Below are positions 7,963-16,507 of a stretch of 64,000 nt of DNA, one piece after another. The stretch is from Roseomonas haemaphysalidis (GTDB taxonomy: Bacteria; Pseudomonadota; Alphaproteobacteria; Acetobacterales; Acetobacteraceae): positions 2,153,001 through 2,217,000 of the forward strand of contig NZ_CP061177.1 in NCBI RefSeq assembly GCF_017355405.1. The letters are read 5' to 3'. The number at the start of each line of letters is the position of its first letter. Position 1 is the stretch's first letter. The notes beneath the pieces were generated by a model, which had not been told where the DNA came from, searched no databases, and saw nothing but the letters and a program-made list of their open reading frames with translations. Both the position numbers and the translations under genes were made by a program.

Positions 7963-9348
7963 TCAGTCGAGGCCGAGATAGGTGTCGCGGTTCTGGCGCG
8001 GCACGAAGCGGCCGGCACCCGGCGCGGCCAGCACCCGCTCGCCATCCCACAACTGCCGCCCGCGCAGAAAGGACGCGGCGACGCGCGCCTTGACCGGGCG
8101 GCCGTGATACGGCGACCAGCGGGTTTCCGGGCGGTCCTGGATGATCGCCTCGTCGAAGGTGAAGTCGCCCTCCTGCATCACCAGCACGTCGGCGTCCGAG
8201 CCGACGCGCAGCGCGCCCTTTCGGGGGTAGAGGCCGTGGAACTTTGCGGTCCGCTCGGCGCCGTACTTGGCCATCAGCGTCAGCGGCAGGCCGCGCTCGA
8301 CGAGCAAGGAATAGAAGACGGGCGCGAAGGACTGCAGGCCGGTCAGCCCGGCGCCGCAGGCGAAGATGTCGTCGCCCAGCTTCTTTTCGCGCGGCCAGGG
8401 CGCGTGGTCGGTGGACACGTAGGCGACCTTGCCGGCCACCAGCGCCGCCCACATGCGCTCCACCTCCGCGGCGGTGCGGAAGGGCGGGTTGCACTTGCCG
8501 AAGCCCTTGAGGCGGACCAGGTCCTCCTCCGTCATGCAGAGATACTGCAGACAGGCCTCGCCGGTGGACATCGCACCCTGGGCGCGGAAGCTTTCCGCGA
8601 TGTCGAAGCCGCGGGCAACGGAGGAGTGCGCGATGTGCACATGCGCCCCTGTCTCAAGCCCGATCTCGAAGATCTCCAGGTCCGCCATGGTTTCGGCCAG
8701 GGGCGGGCGGGTGCGCGCGTGCATGATGGGATCGACGCGCCCGGTGGCCTTGGCTTCCGCCGTCAGCCGCTCCACCAGCTCCTGGTCCTCGTTGTGGAGC
8801 GCGACCATCAGCCCGGTCTTGGCGATCTCGCGAAAGGCGGCGACCATGGTGGGATGGTCGATGCGCGGAAAGCGCACCGCGTCATATTCATAAGTGGACA
8901 GCTTGAAGGCAGAGACGCCGGCCTCCGCCAGCCCGGCGATGGCATCCACGCCGCCCTGCTTGGTGATGGTGCCGTACAGCGCCACGTCCACATGCGCGGT
9001 GGCGTTCACCACCTCCACCTTCTCGGCCAGGATGGCGGCGCTGGTCACGGCGCGGGGCACGTCGTAGGGCATGTCCACGCAGGTGGTGACGCCGCCGGCG
9101 GCGGCGGAGCGGGTCGCGCCTTCGATACCTGCCCAGCCGATCGCGCTGCTGGTGTGCATGTGGCCGTCCACCAGCCCGGGCAGCAGGGTGTGGCCGCTGA
9201 AGTCGTGAATCTCGGTGGCGGGGGGCAGGGCGCCTTCGCCGATCGCGGCGATCGTCTCGCCGCGGATGGCGATGTAGCCGTCCGGCACGATGCGGTCGGG
9301 AAGGACGAGATTGCCGCGCAGCACGCGGTCGAAGGGAAGCTGCGTCAC
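7963..9348 (-). CDS. Hydantoinase/allantoinase-like cyclic amidohydrolase
   Basis: A 461-residue amidohydrolase with a binuclear metal site: DGHMH (His63, His65), the Lys149 expected to be carboxylated (AFKLSTYE), His185 (ALHNED), His241 (HIAHSS) and Asp314 (STDHAPW). The layout is that of the dihydroorotase/allantoinase/hydantoinase group, which opens cyclic amide rings. HNED and STDHAPW are closer to allantoinase and phenylhydantoinase than to PyrC. Together with the N-carbamoylase and the racemase it would make a ring-opening pathway releasing amino acids; the true substrate could instead be allantoin or a pyrimidine. Confidence 0.85.
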   Translation of the reverse strand: MTQLPFDRVLRGNLVLPDRIVPDGYIAIRGETIAAIGEGALPPATEIHDFSGHTLLPGLVDGHMHTSSAIGWAGIEGATRSAAAGGVTTCVDMPYDVPRAVTSAAILAEKVEVVNATAHVDVALYGTITKQGGVDAIAGLAEAGVSAFKLSTYEYDAVRFPRIDHPTMVAAFREIAKTGLMVALHNEDQELVERLTAEAKATGRVDPIMHARTRPPLAETMADLEIFEIGLETGAHVHIAHSSVARGFDIAESFRAQGAMSTGEACLQYLCMTEEDLVRLKGFGKCNPPFRTAAEVERMWAALVAGKVAYVSTDHAPWPREKKLGDDIFACGAGLTGLQSFAPVFYSLLVERGLPLTLMAKYGAERTAKFHGLYPRKGALRVGSDADVLVMQEGDFTFDEAIIQDRPETRWSPYHGRPVKARVAASFLRGRQLWDGERVLAAPGAGRFVPRQNRDTYLGLD

Positions 9349-9424
9349 AAGGTGAGCCTCACGCGATGGGTGTCCGTCGCGCCAGGATACAACGGGCCAC
9401 GCCGATGCGCGACCCGCCGCCGCA

Positions 9425-10666
9425 TCATTGCCCGTTGGGGGACAGCACCATGCAGGGGCCGCGCACGGCGCGGCAGGTGGTGCGCGCCTGAGCGGAAGAC
9501 AGCCCCGTGACCCGCGCGCGCCAGAAGGTGCTGCCCCGCACCTGCACGCGCTCCACCGCCGTGCTGCCGCCGCGCGCCGCGGCCCGCTTGGCCGCCGCCT
9601 GGGCCGGGGCCCGGTCGGCGAAGGCGCCCACCTGCACCGCCCAGTCGCCGGGCTCGGCGCGCGCGGGCGGGCGGGCGGGTGCCGCCAGCGCCGGACGGCT
9701 GACCACGGCGCGCACGCTGCCGCCGGTCTGCACCCGTGCGGCCGGTGCGATCACCGGCGCGGCCTGGGCCATGCCGACCAGGGACGGCCCGCGCCGGCTG
9801 GACATCATCATGTCCGTTTGCGGCGCGCCGGTGCCGCGCTCGTCGAAGCCACGGTCCAGCAGCGCCATGACGTGCTGGTCCCGCTCGGCGCCGCTGGCGC
9901 CGCCGAACACCACCGCGATCATCCGCACGCCGTTGCGCATGGCGCTGGCGGCGAGGTTGAAGCCGCTGGCGTTGATGAAGCCGGTCTTGATGCCGTCGGC
10001 GCCCGGGTAGCTGTCCAGGAGCCGGTTGTGGCCATAAACGGTGCGGCCGTTCCAGTCGAAGGACTGCACGCTGAAATAGGCATAGCGTTCCGGGAAGTCG
10101 CGGATCAACGCCTGGCTGAGCCGCGCCATGTCCCGCGCCGTGGTGTACTGCCCTGGGTCCGGCAGGCCGGACGCGTTGCGGAACACCGTGTTGCGCATGC
10201 CGAGGCTGCGCGCCATCGCGGTCATGCGCGCGCCAAAGGCCGCCTCGCTGCCGCCGCCCGCCAGATGCTGGCCGAGCGAGGACGCGGCGTCGTTGGCCGA
10301 CTTCGTGACCATGGCCAGGATGGCGTCGCGCGCGCTGATGGTGCTGCCGGCCCGCAGGCCGAGCTTGGACGGCGGCTGCGCGGCGGCGCTGGGCGTGACG
10401 CGGATGCGCGTGTCCGGCCGCAGCCGGCCGCGCTGCATGGCATCGAAGGCCATGTAGAGCGTCATCATCTTGGTGAGCGATGCCGGGTAGCGGCGCTCAT
10501 CCGCCGCCACGGACACGATGGTTTCCCCGGTGTTGGCGTCCATCACGAAGGACGCGTAGCGCTCGCTGCCGATCTGCGCCTGCGCTGGCCGCGCGATGCT
10601 GATGGTGGCGGCGGCGAGCAGCGCGAACGCGAAGGCGCGGCACCGCGCAAGGCCGTGGCTGGACAT
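9425..10666 (-). CDS. D-alanyl-D-alanine carboxypeptidase with SPOR domain
   Basis: A 413-residue penicillin-binding protein of the S11 family. A signal peptide ends near ARPAQA (residue 30). The three active-site motifs are present: SLTK (Ser63, Lys66), SAN (123-125) and KTG (227-229). Unlike E. coli DacA, the C-terminal part ends with a SPOR domain (DWAVQVGAFADRAPAQAAAK and following) after a Pro/Ala-rich linker, which in other bacteria targets proteins to denuded septal peptidoglycan. It trims stem pentapeptides in the periplasm. The start at 10666 has GGGGAG upstream. It is divergent from prpD with a 284-base gap. Confidence 0.9.
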   Translation of the reverse strand: MSSHGLARCRAFAFALLAAATISIARPAQAQIGSERYASFVMDANTGETIVSVAADERRYPASLTKMMTLYMAFDAMQRGRLRPDTRIRVTPSAAAQPPSKLGLRAGSTISARDAILAMVTKSANDAASSLGQHLAGGGSEAAFGARMTAMARSLGMRNTVFRNASGLPDPGQYTTARDMARLSQALIRDFPERYAYFSVQSFDWNGRTVYGHNRLLDSYPGADGIKTGFINASGFNLAASAMRNGVRMIAVVFGGASGAERDQHVMALLDRGFDERGTGAPQTDMMMSSRRGPSLVGMAQAAPVIAPAARVQTGGSVRAVVSRPALAAPARPPARAEPGDWAVQVGAFADRAPAQAAAKRAAARGGSTAVERVQVRGSTFWRARVTGLSSAQARTTCRAVRGPCMVLSPNGQ

Positions 10667-10838
10667 GATGGCAGGCTCCCCTTGCGCGCACGGTCCAAAA
10701 CGCCCCCCCGGGCACCGCGCGCATCCCCCCGGCATCACGCCTTTGCGGGGCGCGGGCCGACGCGCCGCCGCTGCCGGCGGCGCGGCCCCACAATGCAGAG
10801 TTGTGGCGCCGGATGGAAGCACCCCATGCGCCATTGAT

Positions 10839-10856
10839 GGAGATAAATTTACCTCC
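10839..10856. promoter_or_regulatory. AT-rich palindrome in the dacA-like/prpD divergent gap
   Basis: The 18-mer GGAGATAAATTTACCTCC is palindromic at 16 of 18 positions around TAAATTTA. It stands in a 284-base divergent intergenic region, 95 bases upstream of the prpD start and 173 bases from the carboxypeptidase start. It looks like an operator for a dimeric regulator; the regulator is unknown. Confidence 0.4.
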
Positions 10857-10950
10857 GATGCGCCCGCGCAACCATGCCGTTCCGCAATGGACGACCGCGC
10901 CGGGGCAGCGCACAAACACGCCGGGAACCCGACAAGGAGGAATTCTCCGC

Positions 10951-12474
10951 ATGAAGCTGCATTCCGTGAAGGTGCATCCGTCCAAGGCGCTGCTGGCGCG
11001 CGAGGACCAGCTGGCCTGGAAGATCGCCGGCGTGGCGGCCGACAAGGTGACCGTGCAGAAGCCGGTCGCCGAGATGATCATCAACCGCATCATCGACAAC
11101 GCCGCCGTCGCCATCGCCTCCGTCAACCGCCCGGCGCCGACCTCGGCGCGGCAGATGGCGCTGGGCAACGCCCGCAAGGGGGGCGCCGCCATCTTCGGCC
11201 TGCCCGGCTCCAAGGGCTTTTCGCCCGAATGGGCCGCCTGGGCGAACGGCACGGCGGTGCGCGAGCTGGACATGCACGACACCTTCCTCGCCGCCGACTA
11301 CTCCCACCCCGGCGACAACATCCCGCCGATCCTGGCCGTGGCGCAGACCCTCGGCCGCTCGGGCCGCGACCTGATCCGCGGCATCGCCACGGGCTACGAG
11401 ATCCAGGTGGACCTCGTGAAGGCGATCTGCCTGCATGAGCACAAGGTGGACCACATCGCGCATCTCGGGCCCTCGGCCGCGGCCGGCATCGGCACGCTGC
11501 TCGGCCTGAAGCAGGAGGTGATCTACCAGGCGGTGCAGCAGGCGCTGCACACCACGGTCACCTTCCGGCAAAGCCGCAAGGGCGAGATCAGCTCCTGGAA
11601 GGCCTTCGCACCCGCCCATGCCGGCAAGCTGGCGGTGGAGGCGGTGGACCGCGCCATGCGTGGCGAGGGCGCGCCGAGCCCGATCTACGAGGGCGAGGAT
11701 TCCGTGATCGCCTGGGTGCTGTCCGGCCGCAGCAACCGCGCGGACGTCTACGGCCCCGACTACTACCAGGTGCCGCTGCCGGAAAAGGGCGAGGCCAAGC
11801 GCGCCATCCTCGACACCTACACCAAGGAGCACTCGGCCGAATACCAGAGCCAGGCGCTGATCGACCTCGCCTTCCGGATGCGCGGCAAGATCGAGGACAT
11901 GGAGGCGATCGAGAGCATCGTCATCCACACCAGCCACCACACCCACTACGTGATCGGCACCGGCGCCAACGACCCACAGAAGATGGACCCCAAGGCGTCG
12001 CGCGAAACGCTGGACCATTCCATCATGTACATCTTCGCCGTCGCGCTGCAGGACGGCAGCTGGCACCACGAGGCCAGCTATGCGCCACGCCGCGCCAACC
12101 GCGCCGATACCGTGCGGCTGTGGCACAAGGTGGAGACGCGCGAGGATGCCGAGTGGACCCGCCGCTATCATTCGGTGGACCCGGCCGAGAAAGCCTTCGG
12201 CGCCCGTGTCGAGATCCGCATGAAGGACGGCACGGTGCTGGTGGACGAGATGGCCGTGGCCAACGCCCACCCGCTCGGCGCCCGGCCTTTCGAGCGCGAG
12301 CACTACATCCGCAAGTTCGAGGAGATGACCGGCGATATCCTGGCGCCACGTGAAAGCGCGCGCTTTCTGGAGGTGGTGCAGGACCTGCCGAGGCTGGCGG
12401 CGGGCGAGCTGCATCTCCTGAACCCGGCCCTGCCGCGCGGCGCGCTGGCCGAAGGCAAGCCGGGCATCTTCTGA
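10951..12474 (+). CDS. prpD: MmgE/PrpD family protein, probable 2-methylcitrate dehydratase
   Basis: A 507-residue MmgE/PrpD family enzyme, co-linear with PrpD ([78 protein letters not shown]). PrpD dehydrates 2-methylcitrate in propionate catabolism in the cytoplasm without an iron-sulfur cluster. The start at 10951 follows a strong AAGGAGGA site; an open frame extends 50 codons upstream but lacks family residues. The usual partners prpB and prpC are not in this window, so the symbol rests on homology alone. Confidence 0.85.
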   Translation: MKLHSVKVHPSKALLAREDQLAWKIAGVAADKVTVQKPVAEMIINRIIDNAAVAIASVNRPAPTSARQMALGNARKGGAAIFGLPGSKGFSPEWAAWANGTAVRELDMHDTFLAADYSHPGDNIPPILAVAQTLGRSGRDLIRGIATGYEIQVDLVKAICLHEHKVDHIAHLGPSAAAGIGTLLGLKQEVIYQAVQQALHTTVTFRQSRKGEISSWKAFAPAHAGKLAVEAVDRAMRGEGAPSPIYEGEDSVIAWVLSGRSNRADVYGPDYYQVPLPEKGEAKRAILDTYTKEHSAEYQSQALIDLAFRMRGKIEDMEAIESIVIHTSHHTHYVIGTGANDPQKMDPKASRETLDHSIMYIFAVALQDGSWHHEASYAPRRANRADTVRLWHKVETREDAEWTRRYHSVDPAEKAFGARVEIRMKDGTVLVDEMAVANAHPLGARPFEREHYIRKFEEMTGDILAPRESARFLEVVQDLPRLAAGELHLLNPALPRGALAEGKPGIF

Positions 12475-12969
12475 GGAAGCAAGGCGGCAGCGGCGGATTC
12501 GCCAAGCCGCCGGCCGCGTCCCGAAACACACAGCGGGCAAAAAAAGCGGCGATGGTGAAACCCATCGCCGCTGGAAATGCAACGTGTCTATGCGGATTTC
12601 GTTGACAAGCGGATTGGGCGTGAAGATAGCGTGGTGCGTGCGTGGTGAATTGAGTGCGATTCGTGTGGAGGCCGTCGAGGCGGCACCACCGGAAGCCCCG
12701 GTTCAGGATCGCCGCAATCGGAAAGGATGAAGCCTGGCGCGGGAAAGTCTGCGGCAGGCACCGGGCGGGGAGCCCGGGCGGGTGCTAGCCGGCGTGGCGG
12801 GCAGGGGCGTGGATGGGTCGAACCCCGCCGCTTCCATGCTTTCTTCACCGGTGCATGCGATCATCCGGACTGATGGCGAAGACAGATGCACGGCACCGCG
12901 CCGCGTTGTCCCGGATGGGACGGGGCGGATCGGATGAGCCCAGGACGACTCGGCAAGGAGAGCCAGCTA
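12475..12969. other. 495-base intergenic region with orphan terminator and possible promoter
   Basis: No convincing gene is present. It contains a minus-strand intrinsic terminator (12538-12572), a perfect plus-strand TTGACA at 12602-12607 with a poor -10 (GATAGC) 17 bases on, and GC-rich sequence leading to the histone-H1-like gene. Short open frames here have arbitrary composition. Confidence 0.5.
12538..12572 (-). terminator. Intrinsic terminator on the minus strand with no gene upstream
   Basis: Perfect 11-bp arms (AGCGGCGATGG at 12545-12555 and its complement at 12562-12572) with a six-base loop, followed on the minus strand by TTTTTTT (plus-strand A-run 12539-12545). On the plus strand no T-run follows, so it is oriented to stop transcription arriving from the right. 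The next minus-strand gene in that direction is far away, which implies an unannotated small transcript. Confidence 0.75.
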
Positions 12970-13908
12970 ATGACCGACAATAACGAGACCGACGCCGGCA
13001 AGCCGGGTGCGGACCGGGCCCAGCCCATGGCGATGAGCACGAGCCGCCGCACGGCCGGCACGCGCAAGGCCAGCACCGCTGGCCGCAAGCCTGCCGCCAA
13101 GCCGGCGGCGAAGAAGACCGCTGCGGCCGCGCCGAAGAAGGCCGCCGCCAGCACCACCCGCAAGCCGGCGGCGAAGAAGACCGCTGCCGCCGCGCCGAAG
13201 AAGGCCGCCGCCAGCACCGCCCGCAAGCCGGCGGCGAAGAAGACCGCCGCCGCCGCGCCGAAGAAGGCCGCCAGCAGCACCGCCCGCAAGCCGGCGGCGA
13301 AGAAGACCGCCGCCGCCGCGCCGAAGAAGGCCGCCGCCAGCACCGCCCGCAAGCCGGCGGCGCGCAAGACCGCTGCCGCCGCGCCGAAGAAGGCCGCTGC
13401 CAGCACCGCCCGCAAGCCGGCGGCGCGCAAGACCGCTGCCGCCGCGCCGAAGAAGGCTGCTGCCAGCACCGCCCGCAAGCCGGCGGCGCGCAAGACCGCT
13501 GCCGCCGCGCCGAAGAAGGCCGCTGCCAGCACCGCCCGCAAGCCTGCGGCGAAGAAGACCGCTGCGGCCGCGCCGAAGAAGGCCGCCAGCAGCACCGCCC
13601 GCAAGCCGGCGGCGCGCAAGACCACCACTGCCGCCGCGCCGAAGAAGGCTGCTGCCAGCACCGCCCGCAAGCCGGCGGCGCGCAAGACCACCGCTGCCGC
13701 CGCGCCGAAGAAGGCTGCCAGCACCACCACCCGCAAGCCGCGTGCGCCCAAGGCTGACGTGCCGGCGGTGACCGAGGCACCCGCGCCCAAGAAGCGCGCC
13801 GCGCCGCGCAAGAAGGCCGCGCCGCAGGAACTGCCGATGCCGATGCCGGAGCCGACCCCCGCGCCGATGCCGGAGTCGATGACGGACGAGCTGAACGGCA
13901 GCAACTGA
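12970..13908 (+). CDS. Histone H1-like Lys/Ala/Pro-rich repeat protein
   Basis: A 312-residue, strongly basic protein. A short polar N-terminus (MTDNNETDAGKPGADRAQPM) is followed by ten near-identical 21-22 residue units of the type KPAAKKTAAAAPKKAAASTAR (some with AARK in place of AAKK) and a less regular tail rich in Pro and Met. This is the composition of histone H1-like/AlgP-like bacterial proteins that bind DNA non-specifically and alter nucleoid packing or transcription. Start at 12970 is supported by AAGGAGA nine bases upstream; an upstream ATG at 12886 lacks a site. Unit number in such genes varies between strains by slippage. A strong terminator follows. Confidence 0.85.
   Translation: MTDNNETDAGKPGADRAQPMAMSTSRRTAGTRKASTAGRKPAAKPAAKKTAAAAPKKAAASTTRKPAAKKTAAAAPKKAAASTARKPAAKKTAAAAPKKAASSTARKPAAKKTAAAAPKKAAASTARKPAARKTAAAAPKKAAASTARKPAARKTAAAAPKKAAASTARKPAARKTAAAAPKKAAASTARKPAAKKTAAAAPKKAASSTARKPAARKTTTAAAPKKAAASTARKPAARKTTAAAAPKKAASTTTRKPRAPKADVPAVTEAPAPKKRAAPRKKAAPQELPMPMPEPTPAPMPESMTDELNGSN
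13099..13734 (+). repeat. Ten tandem 63/66-bp coding repeats
   Basis: Ten in-frame units inside the histone-H1-like gene: eight of 63 bases and two of 66 bases (units 9 and 10 carry one extra Thr or Ala codon). Units differ mainly by synonymous changes and AAG/CGC (Lys/Arg) exchange at residue 5, so the array was amplified as blocks and is still homogenising. Confidence 0.9.
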
Positions 13909-13934
13909 ACCTTGCCGCCAAGCTGAGAGAAGGA

Positions 13935-13964
13935 GGCGCCGCTGGAACCAGCGGCGCCTTTTTT
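13935..13964 (+). terminator. Intrinsic terminator after the histone-like gene
   Basis: GGCGCCGCTGG (13935-13945) pairs with CCAGCGGCGCC (13948-13958), followed immediately by TTTTTT (13959-13964), 26 bases past the stop codon. The inner base pairs must open to form a loop. Confidence 0.9.
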
Positions 13965-14031
13965 CATGGCGGGTCGTGGCTTTGCAGGCCCACGTGCATC
14001 GCCTAGCCTCCCCCCCAGGGGGAAAAGCATC

Positions 14032-15021
14032 ATGAGCGACAACATCCGGCGTGTTCTGTATCTCAGCCACGCGCCCGACAAGGTGTACGCGCTGTGGCGT
14101 GCCGCCATGCCGCAGGGCTGCGAGCTGCTGACGCTGTCGGCCAACGACGATGCCGAGCGGCTGGCGCTCTTGCCCCTGGCGGATGCGGTGATCGTCGCCC
14201 CCGCGGTGCTGAAGCCCGAATGGGTGGCGGCCGCGCCCAACCTGCGGCTGGTGCAGCACCAGGGCGTCGGCTGGGAAGGCGAGACGCCCATCGCCGCGCT
14301 GCGCGAGCGGGGCATCCGCCTGGCCATCAACCCGCTTGGCACGCCCGAGGTGGTCAGCGAACACGCCCTGGCCCTGATGTTCAGCTGCCTGCGCCACATC
14401 CCGCGCGCCGACGCGGCGATGCGCCGGGGCGAATGGCTGGGCACCGCGATCCGCCCCATCTCGCGCAACCTGCGCGGCCGCACGGTGGGCATTGTCGGCA
14501 TGGGGCGTATCGGCTCGGCCGTCGCGGCGTTGCTGCAGCCTTTCAATGTGCGCGGCCTTTACGCCGACCCGCTGGTGCAGCTGCCCGAAGGGCTGGAGCT
14601 GGCGTTGAACTTCCGCCGGGTGGCGCTGGACCGCCTGCTGCGGGAGTCGGACGTGGTGACGCTGCACCTGCCGGCCACCGCCGAAACCCGCCACATCATC
14701 AACGACGCCACGCTGGCCACCATGAAGCCCGAGGCGGTGCTGGTGAACTGCGCGCGCGGCGCGGTGGTGGACGAGGCCGCGCTGGCCCGGGCGCTGGCCG
14801 CCGGCACCATCCGCGCCGCCGGCATCGACGTCTTTTCGCCCGAGCCGCCATTGCCGGACAACCCGCTGCTGAAGCTGGAAAACGCGGTGCTGACCCCGCA
14901 TGTCGCGGCCGGCACGCTGGATGCGATGATGGCCAAGGTGGAAGGGGCCACCGCCAACCTCGGACGCTTTTTCACCGATGGCAGCCTGGAAAACGAGATC
15001 GACCTGGCACGGCTGCCGTGA
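14032..15021 (+). CDS. D-2-hydroxyacid dehydrogenase (NAD-binding)
   Basis: A 329-residue enzyme of the D-isomer specific 2-hydroxyacid dehydrogenase family. It shows the Rossmann loop GIVGMGRIGSA, the catalytic Arg in NCARGAVVDE, the Glu in DVFSPEPPL and the His in LTPHVAAGT. The family reduces 2-oxoacids or oxidises 2-hydroxyacids (glycerate, phosphoglycerate, glyoxylate); the specific substrate is not evident. The start at 14032 has AGGGGGA upstream and avoids a Pro-rich extension. The gene is coupled to the following GNAT by a GTGA overlap. Confidence 0.88.
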   Translation: MSDNIRRVLYLSHAPDKVYALWRAAMPQGCELLTLSANDDAERLALLPLADAVIVAPAVLKPEWVAAAPNLRLVQHQGVGWEGETPIAALRERGIRLAINPLGTPEVVSEHALALMFSCLRHIPRADAAMRRGEWLGTAIRPISRNLRGRTVGIVGMGRIGSAVAALLQPFNVRGLYADPLVQLPEGLELALNFRRVALDRLLRESDVVTLHLPATAETRHIINDATLATMKPEAVLVNCARGAVVDEAALARALAAGTIRAAGIDVFSPEPPLPDNPLLKLENAVLTPHVAAGTLDAMMAKVEGATANLGRFFTDGSLENEIDLARLP

Positions 15022-15479
15022 TCGTCCGCCCGCTGCCGCCCGGCAGCCGCGCGCCCTTGGGGCCGTTGCTGGATGCCTATGCGGCGGAGATGCGGGGCGT
15101 CTTGGCGGGGGCCGCCATGCTGCGGCCCGGCGCCGCGCTGGCCCTGGTGCGGGACGACCCGCGCACCGAGCTGATGGGCGCCTTTGAGGACGGGCAGGCG
15201 GTGGGCTTCGCCTTGTTCCACGACCTGCCGGAGGCCGTCTTCGCACGCCGCTGCGGCCAGCTCGACGATCTTTTCGTGCGCGCCGACCGCCGCGGGCAGG
15301 GCATCGCGCGGGCATTGATCGGCGCCGTGGAGGCGGCCGGGCGGGAACGGCACTGGAGCCACCTGCGCTGGTTCGTGCCGCCCGAGGACCACGCGGCACT
15401 GGCCCTTTACCGCCGCATCGCTGAGGCCCCGGGGTGGCACAGCTTCGTGCTCAGGCTGGACCCCGCCGCCTCCATCTGA
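15018..15479 (+). CDS. GNAT family N-acetyltransferase
   Basis: A 153-residue acetyltransferase starting at GTG 15018, which overlaps the stop of the dehydrogenase (GTGA). Motif A is RRGQGIARALIG, preceded by QLDDLFVRADRR, and the C-terminal HAALALYRRI is the usual helix next to the catalytic cleft. It is likely translated by coupling with the upstream gene. Substrate unknown. Confidence 0.8.
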   Translation: MIVRPLPPGSRAPLGPLLDAYAAEMRGVLAGAAMLRPGAALALVRDDPRTELMGAFEDGQAVGFALFHDLPEAVFARRCGQLDDLFVRADRRGQGIARALIGAVEAAGRERHWSHLRWFVPPEDHAALALYRRIAEAPGWHSFVLRLDPAASI

Positions 15480-15538
15480 TCGATCGCTTCAAAAGACCAG
15501 GGTTATGGCCTTAAGCTCCCATCCGGAGGAACAAGGCC

Positions 15539-16504
15539 ATGAACATCACTCTCACCCGCCGTGCCGCGCTGGCTGGCGCCCTGGCGCTGCCATCGCTCGC
15601 CCGGGCGCAGCCGGCCCGGCCGGTCCGGCTGATCGTGCCTTACCCGCCCGGCGGCATCACGGACCTGGTGGCGCGCCGCGTGGCGGCGGCGCTGGGGACG
15701 TTGCAGGGCCGGGCATTCGTGGTGGACAACCGCCCCGGCGCCGGCGGCAACCTGGGGGCGGAGATCGCGGCCCACGCCGCGCCGGACGGCAACACGCTGT
15801 ACATGGGCTTCGCCGGCACCCACGCCATGAATGTCAGCCTGTACCCGAAGCTGAACTACGATCCTGTCGCCGACTTCACGCCGCTGTCGCTGTTGATCGA
15901 ATCCCCGCTGGCGCTGACGGTGCACCCATCCGTGCCGGCGAAGACGCTGGCGGAGCTGACGGCCTACGCCAAGGCCAACCCGGAAGCCCTGGCCTTCGGC
16001 TCCTCGGGCAATGGGGGCGCGTCGCACCGGGCGCTGGAGCTGTACAAGGCGGCGGCGGGGGTGCCCATCCTGCACGTGCCGTATCGCGGCGCCGCGGCGG
16101 CGAACACGGATCTGCTGGGCGGCAAGATCCAGGGCATGTTCGACACGCTGATCACCGCCATGCCGAACATCAGCGCGGGCGCCGTCCGTGCTTTGGCGGT
16201 CACCGGGCGCGGCCGCGCGGCCCTGCTGCCGGATGTGCCGACCATGGCCGAGGCCGGGCTGCCCGACTACAGCTTCTACACCTGGCTCGGCCTGCTGGCG
16301 CCGGCGGGGCTGCCGGCGGCGGAGCGCGACCGGCTGGTGGCGCAGATCGGCCAGGTGATGCGCGACCCGGCCATGGCGGCATGGTGCGCCGAGAACGGGT
16401 TGGAGCCGCGCCCGTCCAGTCCCGATGAATTCGCCGCCTACATGGCCGACGAGACGGAGCGCTTCGCGCGCTTCGTCAAGGAAACCGGCATGCGGATCGA
16501 GTAG
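15539..16504 (+). CDS. Bug family tripartite tricarboxylate transporter receptor
   Basis: A 321-residue periplasmic receptor of the Bug/TctC family. The signal sequence has a twin arginine (LTRRAALAGALALPSLARA), so Tat export is possible. The body has the family marks VRLIVPYPPGGITDLVAR, VVDNRPGAGGNLGAE and YNP-like NYDPVADFTPL. Bug receptors bind carboxylates and deliver them to TctAB; the membrane subunits are not adjacent (a tctBA pair lies at 47132-49267). A Shine-Dalgarno GGAGGAA is present nine bases upstream. Confidence 0.9.
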   Translation: MNITLTRRAALAGALALPSLARAQPARPVRLIVPYPPGGITDLVARRVAAALGTLQGRAFVVDNRPGAGGNLGAEIAAHAAPDGNTLYMGFAGTHAMNVSLYPKLNYDPVADFTPLSLLIESPLALTVHPSVPAKTLAELTAYAKANPEALAFGSSGNGGASHRALELYKAAAGVPILHVPYRGAAAANTDLLGGKIQGMFDTLITAMPNISAGAVRALAVTGRGRAALLPDVPTMAEAGLPDYSFYTWLGLLAPAGLPAAERDRLVAQIGQVMRDPAMAAWCAENGLEPRPSSPDEFAAYMADETERFARFVKETGMRIE

Positions 16505-16507
16505 CCT

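Noticed and set aside
12812..12828. T-loop-like GGGTCGAACCC suggesting a tRNA
   Set aside because: No matching acceptor, D-arm or anticodon arm at the right distances on either strand.
12588..12848. Minus-strand open frame of 86 codons in the gap, possibly served by the orphan terminator
   Set aside because: Pro/Arg-rich random-like composition, no ribosome site and no family; a non-coding transcript fits better.
13099..13734. Tandem array considered as CRISPR
   Set aside because: There are no unique spacers; units are contiguous, in frame and coding.
12861..15399. Two very long minus-strand open frames opposite the histone-like gene and its neighbours
   Set aside because: They mirror the repeat and GC-rich codons on the coding strand, giving Ala/Gly/Arg-rich repeat proteins with no family; the plus strand has the ribosome site and terminator.
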